Below are positions 1-13,100 of a stretch of DNA of 64,000 nucleotides, one piece after another (the stretch's first letter is position 1; each line of letters begins with the position of its first letter). Source of the stretch: Chrysoperla carnea (Eukaryota; Arthropoda; Insecta; Neuroptera; Chrysopidae); contig NC_058341.1 in the NCBI RefSeq assembly GCF_905475395.1, positions 64,921,501 through 64,985,500 of the forward strand. Direction: 5' to 3'. The notes beneath the pieces were generated by a model. That model was given only the letters and a program-made list of their open reading frames with translations, was not told where the DNA came from and did no database searches. The translations under genes were made by a program, and so were the position numbers.

Positions 1-254
1 GATTCACTATCATTAATGATCGCTGGTACATCTGAACTAATTTGGTTCAGGTAGTAATACTCCTAATAGGAACAATAGACTAACTATTTAAAGCGATTCA
101 TTGTTTTTTTAAATTTTATTAAATCATAAGTCTATTTATGTGATGGGCATGCTCATTATGTCCATATGGGTGGATCCGCCACTGACCGTAAGCCGAAAGA
201 AGATCAAATACCAAGCGTAGGCAAAATACCTCTTTATTATTAAAATTACTAATA

Positions 255-732
255 AATAAAAACCACGATACTTGAAATAAAATGCCTCAACTCGAAGTCA
301 ACAAAAAGTCATTCTACTATTGGTATATTATTCAATTAAATTTATCTCAGAATACTAGATCCCGAAGTTGCAGAATTTTTGATCGTTAAGATCGCGAGAT
401 AATCAGCTGCAAAGTTCGCGATTTTCCCATTCAATGTATGTAAAACTCAGTATCCTCCCATCTATTTTTTGCGATATTAAATAATTCTCTCGGCAGAATT
501 GAAAAAAATGTATGATAGTTCAAAGGAATGATTTTAGAATAAAAAAAAAAGTAATAATAATAGCACCATTTCGTTCTGTTTTCGAGATATTAATTTTGAC
601 GTATTAGGTATTACCTATAAATTATCTCGTGTTTTAAACGGTCAAAATTTCTGAAACTTTGGGATTAGGTAGCCCTATTTTAGTCTTAAATTTAGTATAG
701 GAACTGTAAATATCATACTGGTAATACCTTAA
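255..732. mobile_element. MITE, family C (TTAAGGTATTACC ends), copy 1
   Basis: The right end is TCATACTGGTAATACCTTAA, and internal parts (AAGATCGCGAGAT, AAAGTTCGCGATTTT) match the better copy at 47740-48247. The left terminus is eroded, so that boundary is approximate. Confidence 0.5.
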
Positions 733-1643
733 CATTTAAGAAATGTAACCTTCTGGCAACACTGTTACCCATAGCAAAGTTTACTAGCTATAATTACCCA
801 TTCGCTAGCGAGTAGCGTGTTAAGTTGAGGAATTTAAATTTTAACTTGGCTATCTTCTATAGTTTGTTAGCTAGTACATATTAACATGATTGTATTTGAG
901 AGTTTACTAGCAGCGAATAAACTCGTCAACTAGCAGCTAGTAAACTTTCTCAGTATAATCTCCGCTTTTTTACATTTAGGATTTGATATCTTATTCTTAT
1001 TACATCCTGTACTGCAAAAAGAATAATTATTATAATAAATAATTGAATTTAGTTTCTTAAGTATATGTTGATATTGTTTTTGAAAGTTTGAAACTTTAGC
1101 TAAGTTTTGAAACAGGTGGCATTTTTCAGGTAAATAAATAATTTTCACATGCTAAATATCTAAATATTTTTTTTTAGTGAAGGGGAAAGTAGCACCTACC
1201 TAGAATACAAATTTACATTTATGTTTTGCTTAAGGTAGTACGAGCTCAAAGTTAATTTTGTACCTTATTTTTAACTTTGATGATGAATTTTGTTAGGTAT
1301 AACTTCATGAATATAGACGAAAAATAAGAATAAAATTGTTCGATATCTTCATTGGTTTTGGAAATATCGAAAGCTAAATAACTAATTTTCAATTTTCAAT
1401 ATTTTGAAAATTACCTAAGATATCTAAAAATTTTATTCTTACTTTTCGTCTTATATTGTCAAGTTAAAAAATAATTCATCATCAAAATTGAATATATATA
1501 TGTTTGAATTTGTGTCACCACTACCGTGCTCATACATACCTAATTAGTCAGACACAACGATTTTTTTGTTAAAACAGGATATACAGTATATCATGCTAAC
1601 GTTTAACTATGATAACGTTTAACTACTTGCCTACCCTAGTCAT

Positions 1644-2100
1644 TATACCATGTATATGAAATATAGCAAGGTATACTAAGTTTAGACCCAAGATTGTAAC
1701 GCTTAAAAGTATTGATACCATGAACAACAAAATTTTGGTATAGGTGTTCATAAAATATTAGTCCATTTCCGGTTGTCTGTCTGTCTATCTGTCTATCTGT
1801 CTATCGTCTGTCTGCCCGTCTGTCATCACGATTACTCAAAAACAAAAAGAGATATCAAGCTGAAATTAATGCGTGCTTAGGACGTCAAAGTGAGTTCCTT
1901 ATAAATTAACAACTTTTTTATGAAACATCGCTGTTTACCCGTGAGACCGCAAATTATGCGCTAATTGTATAGTGTATATTATATGGGAATATCAGTTATA
2001 TATGTGTGACATGTATGTGTGTATAATGTGACAAAGTAATCAACACTGTCTATACATGGTATTTCAACAATTAACTCAGTCAATTGTTTGTTTTCACTTG
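1644..2100 (+). repeat. Family A repeat, copy 1
   Basis: Family A runs from ATACCATGTATATATGAAAT through a GTCCGTCC/GTCTGTCT tract, CACGATAACTCAAAAACGAA and GATATCAAGCTGAAATTTTT to TTTCAACAATTAACTCAGTC and TTTTCACTTG. The left end ATACCATGTATA recurs inverted as TATACATGGTAT about 40 bp before the right end. No coding capacity. This copy has an expanded GTCT tract and a short internal deletion. Confidence 0.75.
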
Positions 2101-2427
2101 TTTTAATTTTGCTTCATTTTCTGACACCTGTCGCTGAAACCCACACACCGTCAATATGACAAGCAACAATTTTGTGATTCTTACAGTTTGATGCGATTAC
2201 CCCAAAAATTAGTACGAGTATAGTGACAAAAATTTGGAACTAAGTGTGGTACTATTAAAAACTGAGTTTCACTTCAAGAGTTGCAGTTCTCAGATACAAA
2301 CATTGCTGACGTAATTTCAGATAATCCAATTTTTTCGATAGACGCCTTGTCAAGACAGTCACTTTTCTGTGATCAGGGATCAAAAAATGTATTTTTAAGC
2401 CTTCTGTGAATCAGTGTCTCTATAATA

Positions 2428-2637
2428 AATGTGCTTCCCTGGCGGAAAAAATATTTGAAAAAGGAATAAGTCTTAATAAGTCTTAGGAAACTCTGAAAAA
2501 GTCTTAAAAACTTTAAAAAAGTATTAAGAACTCTGAATAACTCTGAATTAGACTAGTCCGAAAACGTTGAGAAATTCAAAGTTCCTAAGACTTTTTCAGA
2601 ATTTCTTATTCTTTCTTCAAATATTTTTTCCACCAGG
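2428..2637. mobile_element. Short MITE with CCCTGG(C/T)GGAAAAAATATT ends
   Basis: CCCTGGCGGAAAAAATATTT and its inverse AATATTTTTTCCACCAGGG bound about 210 bp, with further inverted words (GTCTTAGGAA / TTCCTAAGAC) inside, so most of it can fold as a hairpin. Confidence 0.7.
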
Positions 2638-4027
2638 GTTGTTTTAAAAACAAAGTTCTTTGAGGATGCAAATGCCATGGAAGTTATAACGTGTTAATTT
2701 GCATTAACAAATAATATTTTAATTAATTTCTGGTGTAATTTGTTTTTAAGTAAGGCTGTTTAATCTATTAGGTTATGATTACCAAATAACAATATGCTAT
2801 ATTTAAAATTACTCTAATAAACAATTTAATTCAGATATTTAATCTTGTTTTTGTCAAATAATCACCCTATGTATGAATGGCCTAAGCATCAACCAGCCAG
2901 TTCATTAAATGTTGTATTAGACGATACGGCTGAAAATAAATCAGGCCGCTAGTTGAACGGCGCCGAGTAGTAAAAAGGCTAGACTGCTAATTAAATGGCA
3001 AAAATAAAAATAAATAAATAAAAACCAATCTACTTGATTGATAATACAGAATATTCATGAAATTTAAATTTGGTTCAAATGTTTTTCTTCCGTAACTTTA
3101 TTGACTGTACATTTCAACTGAACCATTATTTTAGTAATTAATATCTTTTTAATTACTTAAAATTAATTAATAAAAGTACAAATTCAGTGAGGGCATTTAA
3201 AAATTTCTAAAACGGAAATTCAAATTTTTATACGTACGTGACATCATAGTACGGGCTTGTCAAATTTGTTGACATATTGTTTCATATTAATTACTTAAAT
3301 TTTATATGGTATTTCATTAAATTATACTATTCTACGGCTTTTTATTAGAAAACTTAATAATAAAGAGTGTAAATTCTGTTTGGTAAATTCATTTTTTTAA
3401 AGTGTAAGTTATACATTGAACTGTCACCAATTGACAGATCACGTACTTATACGTCATCAACAGAGAGCTCCAAAAAACTGCGTTTAAATATCTCAAAATT
3501 ATTCTGTATTTTAAATATTTTTTTACATTTAATTACAGCATTTTTAAGCAGTATTTATATTTTTTACTTTTTTATAACGGTGTAAACAATGAATTAAAAA
3601 TATAACAAAAATACATGAATATTCCCTATTGTTTTAATTTTTCTGAGAGATTAACAAGAAGAACATTTTTATTTTTTACTTTTCAAATAACCTTTCACCA
3701 AGACAAGGCATTATGAAGAGAAATTTTTGGTTGTCAATAATCAAGACGCATATATTTGTCAATAATAAAAATTTATATTAAACAAGTCAAATACATACAT
3801 ATAATACAATAACATTATCCATATCCTTTAATAACAATTAATTAGGATTATGAAAAAAAAAACTCATTGACAATTTTTGGAAAACTCATCTACAAGCATT
3901 GTCAATTTTTTAAACCATCAATATCTAGTTTTCCACAGATAGTCAAAATATTATAGGCCAAATATTTTTTATAAAATTTTATAGATTATTTTTGGACTCT
4001 TGTAAATTAACAGGACAGCTTTGGTTC

Positions 4028-4147
4028 CTATAGTTTCGATTGAATATCAGATGTATATGTACTAGAGTCAAGAATATCTTGCCACCAATCGACTCTTGCA
4101 AATGTTTCTGGATTTTGGAACAGTGATGATTGTAAATTTTTATATAC
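4028..4147 (-). CDS. ACOX3: ACOX3 exon 7, last coding exon with SKL
   Basis: Acceptor ttttcag, then [20 protein letters not shown], a WWQDIL segment, and the final DIQSKL before TAG. It completes the DGE|VYKNL family motif across a 3956 bp intron. SKL is a canonical peroxisomal import signal. Confidence 0.93.
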   Translation of the reverse strand, partial: VYKNLQSSLFQNPETFARVDWWQDILDSSTYTSDIQSKL

Positions 4148-7100
4148 CTGAAAAAAAATCGTGTAGGTAAGTATATTATTAAAGTGTGATCAAATAAAAA
4201 AAAAATGGTGTCAATTTTTAGATAATTCTGAGTTCGGAGAAAAAAAATTGAATTTTGTAGATTATTATGATACAAATTGAAGAAACTAAAATCTAACATT
4301 TTTTGATGGTCGGAAGGGGTCCAAAAAAAATGGTAAAGTGGCCTAATTCGGTCTTTCGCGTCAGACACCGTCGGATTGAGTTAAAAATAAAAAAGCGTTT
4401 AATAAGCTTAGGCGCCGTAAAAAGGCGAAAAAAATGAGCTGCGAATGAACCCGATTGGTCCATCAATGTCCCCACAAATTGCAAAAATCCATCGATTTTG
4501 CTCGAAATTTCAAAACTTCATAGCTCTTGTTGTTTTAACGATTCAAAGCTGAGATTTAAATGGATTGTAGTTTTTGTGCCCATGAAGTATCACACACAAT
4601 TTCAGCAAGATCGAATGTATACTTTTTGCAAACCGCAGCTGAATGCAAAAAACAGGACTTTTGTAAAAAGGCCCTAAAAAAGTTGTGGTGCGGTAACGCG
4701 CTATTTTTTTTACGCGATCATATGCTTCAATAGTTAAAGTAATACCTACTTAAGTGCCAACCTCTCATCTTTAGTAAAAGTTACTAAAATATAAATTTTA
4801 AATTACTATTATTTTAAATTATAACATTAAAAATAGGATGGGAGTAATGGGAGCAATTATTAAGAGACGAGAAAAGTTATGTGACATTATAGTATGATGC
4901 ATATGCATTTAATATTGTGATATTAAATGCATATGCATCATAAATTAAATATCTATTGTGATTACTATATTGAACTTTTGCTGCTATTTAGCTGCCTTGA
5001 TGAATTATGTTTTGCTTTTTCGTAAGGCAAGAGTAAAAATTTTATCGTATAATACCTTATTGTAACTGTATTTAACACATATTCTTTGCATGTGAATTTA
5101 ATTGTTGCATTTGCCGTTAACAGTTTGAATAATTCCTAGTACTTCCATAAGTGACCATTAAAGAAGAAGAATTGCAAGAATTGTGGACGATAATGGGGCA
5201 TTGCTTCTTAAACTTCAAGTACATCTTATCTTTACGACGATGGCTAGCATTAATTAGCGATTTTATTAGCAACGGAACCAATAGAAGCGTCCTTGCCGCA
5301 GATTGCACAATCGATAGTAGTATCAGCCATACTTTACAAATAAATCTCCAAACAAAAACACAATATTATAATAGAAGAAATGTTTTGCAATATAATGTTC
5401 GAAAATTAATTATGTAACTTGCAATTTAATTGACAGTAATCAACTCAATTAATAATATAGTAAGATACATAGGTAACTTAATTTATAAAAAAATTGATTT
5501 ATATTTAACAGTCACTTATGGAAGTACTGGGAATTATTCAAACTGTAAACGGCAAATGCAACAATTAAATTCACATGCAAAGAATATGTGTTAAATACAG
5601 TTACAATAAGGTATTATACGATAAAATTTTTACTCTTGCCTTACGAAAGAGCAAAACATAATCCATCAAGGCAGCTAAATAGCAGCAAAAGTTCAATATA
5701 CAGTAGAACCTCGATAAGTTAAAGTCCAAGGGAAACACAAAATATTTTAAGTTATAGAGGTTTTAAGTTATCAAGGGTCTATGTTAGGTAAAGGTTAATA
5801 TAGAGGTATGTACATGTTTCTATGTACCCTAGTTAATATAGAGGTATGTACATGTTTCTATGTAGTTACTGAGGGCCTATACAGATATTATTTATTTAAG
5901 TTATAGAGGTTGCGTATTTTAAGTTATAAAGGTTTTGGGCTCTGATGGGAAGGGAAGATAGTATTTTTTGAAGTAACAGAGGTTTTTATGTTACCGAGGT
6001 TTAAGTTATCGAGGTTCTACTGTAGTAAGTACATCACAATATTAAATGCATATGCATCATACTATAATGTCACATAACTTCTGTCTCTTAATAATTGCTC
6101 CCATTACTCCCATCCTATTTTTAATGTTATAATTTAAAATAAGAGTAATTTAAAATTTATATTTTAGTAACTTTTACTAAAGATGAGAGGTTGGCACTTA
6201 AGTAGGTATTACTTTAACTATTGAAGCATATGATCGCGTAAAAAAAATAGCGCGTTGCCGCACCACAACTTTTTTAGGGCCATTTTACAAAAGTCCTGTT
6301 TTTTGCATTCAGCTGCGGTTTGCAAAAAGTATACATTCGATCTTGCTGAAATTGTGTGTGATACTTCATGGGCACAAAAACTACAATCCATTTAAATCTC
6401 AGCTTTGAATCTTTAAAACAACAAGAACTATGAAGTTTTGAAATTTCGAGCAAAATCGATAGATTTTTGCAATTTGTGGGGACATTGATGGACCAATCGG
6501 GTTCATTCGCAGCTCATTTTTTTCGCCTTTTTACGGCGCCTAAGCTTATTAAACGCTTTTTTATTTTTAACTCAATCCGACGGTGTCTGACGCGAAAGAC
6601 CGAATTAGGCCACTTTACCATTTTTTTGGACCCCTTCCGACCATCAAAAAATGTTAGATTTTAGTTTCTTCAATTTGTATCATAATGATCTACTAAATGC
6701 AATTTTTTTCTCCGAACTCAGAATTAAAATATTCAAAAAGTTAATTTGATCACACTATTACTGATAACTGTATAATTAGTAATAAAAACGAGAAAAAATT
6801 AACACAATCGAGGATTTAGATTGTTAGGCCCATATCGACAATAACCCTTAAAATTGTCGGTACTTCATCAACCTGGAAGAATTCAGGCTCAGTGGTCGTG
6901 CGATCTAAATCGTCTTTAAAACGTTCGGCTACTGTCTGGAAGGTTAATTAAAGAAACCCGAAGAATTAAGTCAAATCTGATGTCAGAAAATGTTGTGCCC
7001 AATCTAACTGTGCAACTTTTATTTGGCTGTGTAATGGCAACCATTAACTGTACCATTGGGTATATAACAAGGTATAAATATTATGCAAAACTTTTTGTTA

Positions 7101-10100
7101 AATATATTAAAGTTCTTCTAAAATTGAAGCGGTAAAGAAACTGATAATTGTAAATATGGCGACCAAAAATAGTTTTTTTGGGCATAACATGCTTAAATAT
7201 AGTCGCATCAATTAATGGTTTTTACTCAGGAGTCCTCAATAACAACTCGGGGAAACAAAGGGGGGGATAATCTGGAGAGTAAATGCAATGTCCCGACTGA
7301 TATATCGATGCCCAGCTTAAATTGCTAAAGATAGAAGTTTCAAATTTCGAGAAGATATTGATTTTATACTGTAGGTGTCATTTAAGAGAAAATTTTTGAA
7401 ACTCCCTAAAAGACTGAAATAGGGAACGAAAGTTTAAGTTCAGAGAGGTCGCCAAAGACAAGTTGGCTCAATAAGTCCATCTCCTAATGGCAAGATCTGA
7501 GCAGTGGCAGAGAATTATGAGACATTCTCTCCTTCCCCCTCCACACGGTGACAGCTCCTACAATAGCCGTGATACACTGTCAGGCCCAGGCGTTCAGCAT
7601 GCCTGCCACCCACCCAGTGTCCTATAATAGTCGCAACAACTTTGCTAATAGAGGTCCTTGGAGGCGATATAAGACCATATCTGTCTTATCGTACCCCAAG
7701 TACGTTCCTCCCTCCATCTAAGATAGGCCCTTTTTAAGATATCCTCTTTAAGAATCAGCTCGCAGATCGCGAACGGAACTCCCGGATGTCTACTGATGCT
7801 TGTTTTCGACAGCATTGTGCCATATCTAGCAAGCTTGTCGGCTTCACAATTTCCTGGAATGTCTCTGTTTCCTGATACTCATACCAGGTTTACATTAAGT
7901 TGTTCCGCCAGCTCGTTTAAGGACGTACGACAGTCATCTATATGTATGCGATTAATATTGGAGAAAAAAAGTCGGGACTTTTAATATATTAAATAGGAAG
8001 ATCCACACAATATTTATACCAAAACATTGTTGATTGGGCTAATTGCTTTTGGGTTAGATATCATATTTTATCTACTAATATTATATATAAATAAAATACT
8101 TACTTCTCCGTCAGAATTGCCTAGCACTGAATTTAATATAAAATCTGGTGGTGCTATTGTATCAGCCAATGATACAGCTTCTGGTAATAATTGTTTACAA
8201 AGTAATGGAATTGCTTCTTTAAAATGTGTAACAAAATTAGGTCCAGTTATGAATCCACCTTGGTACAACGTTGGTATATGTTTTTCAAGTGAAAATAGAC
8301 CATATAAGCTAAATAATTTGTGTAATACTACTTGAATTGCTTTATCTTCACAATTTTTAATTTGTTTATAAAAATGATCTAACATAAAATGCTGAAAACA
8401 AAAATTTATCATATTAAAATAATTCAAATTTAATCTATAAAGTAAATATATAATTATAGTATAATAAAAGTAAATATCTAAAAGGAAAAAATTAATGCAT
8501 CCTTGAAATTTTACACAGTTGTTTAATAGGCTGTTTCACAAAACCACTAGTTGAAGTTAACCTGAAAAAATCACTTTTTTTTTTATAGTTTTGGATAAAA
8601 TGGCCACCAAAGTTTTTTCCTAAGTTGAGCCCTCACGAATGAACAGTGATGTTTACGAAAGAATAATTCAAATAAAAGTTATTAATTTTTTTATAAGAAA
8701 TAACTTTTATATTTAAACTTTTGTTCTATCTCTAACGGCTTACAAGATAAATACTTTTTCATTTGATTGAATGAGCAAAAAAATTCCATTTTAAAATTGG
8801 AATATCTTGGTCAATTTGAAGTTAGAAAGTCGAAAGAAAAACGAAAATGTGCGCAAATACTTCAGCTAGAACTTTTAATTGAATTTTTTTTATTTGATGC
8901 ATAGTTTTTTTTTTTAATTTGTAAAAAAACTGATTAAAACCCCCAAACTATCCCCTAAAAAAGTGAGCTAGATACGCCCCTGAGAGGTATACTTTTTTTT
9001 ACCAAGTGTTTACACCTAATAAATAACTGTGGAAAATTTCAAAGATGTATTAATTTTTTATTTATTAACATGACATTAGATTTAATTTTATTAGACTATT
9101 TAGCCTCTTCTTAATAATTGCTTATTTTTGCGAATATCATAAATTTTTCCACAAGAAGAACTTTTTGCTAGCGTTTTCTGGACAACTAGTGGAATGCTTT
9201 TTAATGGTTGCTTAAGGCAGAACTGCACACTCTGTTAGTTCTGCAGATTTAGGCGAACTCCATGCACACTGCGCCGCATATTTTTTAGAGAAAAATATTG
9301 ATTGTCGATACATGGAATGCCAATATTAATTGAATGATTTGTATTGACGCAACCATTGAATACTTTGTTGGATTTGAAGAATACTAACCTGTATATAAAC
9401 AACAGATAATGGATATGCATGATAAACTTGAGAATTATTTTTAGCGTGGAATGGATCTTGATTTTTGCATGTAATTTCTCTCTTTTCATAAGTTTGTTTT
9501 AAATACCAACAAATTAACCATTGATACATTTCTAAAATAGCTGTAATCAACAAATATATGATTAGTAATCAAAAATAAAAGCTTAATGAGTCTGCCGAAC
9601 CTTTACTTTTTATATGTAATAAATATTTTTAAATTTGGGTTCAAAATTAAATTGAAGCTCCTAATGCAATCGCAATCAGCAGTCAGAATAGTCAACAACG
9701 ACGGTCTATTACTATTTTTATATAGTATGTCGTATTTAAGATGAAAACACCCTTATATTTTCGTTATTTATAGGAATATGGATTTGAAATTTAGCACAGT
9801 CATACAGGTTAATGGGTCATAATCAATCGAAATCTGAACTTTAAACTCAGCCACAAAACACACAACTTGACAAATAGGGTCGATTCTTAATATTTTGTCT
9901 AGCGTCAGAGGTGCTTAGAATATTTTTTTTACCCATATACAGTTTTTCATGACAAAATTCGTATTTTTAATTTTTTTATTATTTTGATCTACACATAATT
10001 ATTACAAGTTTATTGAAATATTTGAATACATAACACTATTAAATTATCAATTTGTCCAGTTTTTACATTCCAAGCACACTTGTTATAAAAGTTTATTTTT

Positions 10101-13100
10101 TAATTTTATAACTAGGGATGGAACTATGGAATATAAATATTGAACTGTATAAAATGACTTAGTGTTTGCAGGCCCGTGCGCAAGGGAAGGGTGTTGGGGA
10201 TCAAAACCCCTCGCATTGAAAATCTGTCCACATAAATTTTGAATTAACAATATAGTTCTGTAAATACACTCATTTATGAGACGTATTTCAACTGACGAAT
10301 CAGATGTATGTTTTCAACTCGTTATATTATTTGACTTTGTCTATGAATCGAATACTTGAATCTTGGCGAGGCTATCGAACTAGCTAATGTTGCGAAACAT
10401 ATTTTGATTTAAATAAGAGGAAACGTTAGAGAAGAGATCTGGAAAAAACCATGAGCGATATCTGCGATAAATACGACATAGAAGTGCGGAAGCCAAGGTT
10501 CGCGTCATACAGACTCAACGCTCGTATATACAGGCTGATTCTGTTGAAGATTATAGATCGAATTTTGAATCATCGCAATATTTTATCAAATTTAGCTTGT
10601 CTCTGTCTCAATAAAATGAACAATTTTGATGCTCGACTTTTGCTCGACTTTTTGAACTAAAATATTCAATTTTGTTAGATGATTCCCGTGACATGTAGGT
10701 CGACAAAGTTCAAATTTGGCGAAAACGCATTGCAGGACGGGTAGCCAAAAAGTCACTAGAAGCACTCGATATTTACAATAAAGATACGTTTCTGAATTCT
10801 ACTAAATGCATCGTGTTTTAACAGTTTTGCCTGTGACAACAGCGGTGAATAAACGCTCCTTGTGCAGTCTTCGCTCGATGCAGTCTTCACTCAATATACA
10901 TTGCGGTGTAGAGGTCGAGGCACACAGAGTTTTGGAAAAGTTTTTTACTCTACCTCGCAGAATTAACTTATTGAAAAATATTGACTGAAAATCACATTTT
11001 GACCTAATTAAATGTTTTACTCGAAAAATTTACTATTTTTATTGACTTTATGACCTAACATGGCGAACAAAAGTTTGAATCCCTTCCTTGGATTATTCCT
11101 GCGCACGGGCCTGAGTGTTTGCATACACAAACAGCAACTGTACGACATTATTTTCCAAAATAAATTGACAGGTTATGTTGTAGTTATGATTATATAAAGT
11201 ATAAAGCAATCGTTCTGTATTTTTATGGTGCAATTTTCCTTATTTGCTTATCAAATTGTAACTTCTTTGTTAAATTGCAATTTATGGAAAGAATTAATAA
11301 ATGATTTACATAAGACATTCTGGAGAAAGAGCGTTCCGCTTCGCCGCAATTTCATTAAAAGTGAAATTATATATGCAATGAAGGCTGGGGGCTTTTTGTA
11401 TCCATGGGACCCTAGGCTCTTAGTCCAAAAAACCCTTAAGTAGATCCGTCCCATGGGAACTAAATAAATACATATTAGAACGTTAAATTTTCCACCCGTT
11501 CAATTTTTAAACGTACAAAAGGGGATTTTTTTGTAATAAACTCATTTTTTAGTTTATCTTCAAACAGCTTCAAAGGTCAGAGAGTCAACATTATATTGGT
11601 TGAAGTTAGAATTAAATTTAAATGAATTGCATGTACTTACTTTCTGGTTTAAGAATGTCTTCAACACATTCTGTTTTTAATTTTGAAGATAGCAATTGTT
11701 CAGCATTATTTAGATAATAAACCGAATTTAATGGAGTGCTTATTTTTTCCTTTTTCAAGACCAAGGGCCATAATTTTAGTAACCAATTACTTGCTTGTTG
11801 GACAAGAACTGTATTTTCTCCTTCATATGTGCAATTAGCGTCATTGTCATTTCTTAAGTCACCCAATTGTGCAGCTATAAATAAGTAATAAATTAGAGTC
11901 CGTTTATTAAAGGCAGAGAAAATCTTATTTCTAATAGAAAAAAGATCCTCTACACCCATTTTGCTGTGATTATAAAAAAATTGTAATAAAAAAATAGAAC
12001 ATTTCTTAGGAAAGTATTTTGGTCTAGAATTTTTTTGTTGTTGCATATGTTTAAATGTTGATCCCTTAAGAATATGCCCTTAAACGAATTTTTATTTTAT
12101 TTTCGGATTATTTTCGGAGATACACCTGAATTTCTGGTAACGAAATTTGAATAAATCGCTCTGTACTGCGAGCTGCTTCAAAAGAAGGTAATCTCGGCTC
12201 GCCGAGTAATCCAATATTCCGATTAATATTCGAGTTACTCTCACGGAATTGTCTTTCAAACTTAAAACGCGTTTTTTTGAAGCTACATTTTTGGCGAGGT
12301 GGTTGACATGATATCTCAAGTTTTAGTCGACCGATTACTTTGAAATTTAGTGAGAAATTTCCTTATAAATTGCTCTATCGTCTTGTACCTCAAATTTAAG
12401 TATTTGAAAAAAAAATCACATAAAAAGAGTTAAAAAAATTTAATATTTTGTTTATAATAATTTTTTAAGTTTACAAAAAATGCATAAAATTTATTAATAA
12501 AGTATTACTTAAATTTTTTTAAACTATTTTGATGTGATCTAGTTAAGTATATTTATAAGAAGGGCTCCACGAAGCGAAAAAAATTTACGCCTATAGGCAT
12601 AAAATAAAATATTATTTTTAAAGATTCTTTTAGTATACTTTGCAAAAGGAAAATTCGATAAAATTTTATTAATAAACAAATGTCTAACTAGTTGAAAAAT
12701 AAAAAAAACTTTAAGATAAATTTCCACCGGTAATAAATTTTTTTAAAGGTTTATTATAATACTCCATTATTTTTCAAATTTTTAAACTAATATTTAATAC
12801 CTTAAAAAAAATATTTAGCGTGAGATACTCGTTTTTGACGATGTTACAACAATATAAAAATGATGCAAAAGTCCTATTTTTAGCGTTAAACTAAAATTAT
12901 AAATGATAGAGATAGACTTCCGGGATTGAGAGTTTTATCTTGAAAATTTCCTCCTCTTTAATAATCCTCCTCTTTAAAAATTTCTTAAATATGAATATTT
13001 TATGAAATATTGGTGAAAACGAAATACCTTTTTTTTTTTATCTTTGATTGGGTATTTACATTATTTTTTTTTTCTTTATTATATTATTTATTCATGTAAC

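Larger units (their letters stand above)
1..4027. other. Intergenic, downstream of ACOX3
   Basis: No coding exon recognised. It holds a MITE (about 255-732), a family A copy (1644-2100) and a short MITE (2428-2637). Positions 780-960 have several TTTACTAGC-like inverted words, and 2640-4027 is AT-rich DNA in which I see nothing else. Confidence 0.6.

Noticed and set aside
1770-1830. GTCT/GTCC tract read as a CRISPR-like or regulatory array
   Set aside because: It is a variable microsatellite inside family A, present in most copies.
4293-4484. Open reading frame in a foldback arm, mirrored at 6467-6664
   Set aside because: The same peptide appears twice because the arms are inverted copies; no known motif and no intact transposase.
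8027-8335. Plus-strand reading frame of 102 codons
   Set aside because: Antisense shadow of ACOX3 exon 6.
11225-11454. Overlapping reading frames on both strands in ACOX3 intron 4
   Set aside because: No homology to a protein family, no splice context, and it lies between confirmed exons.
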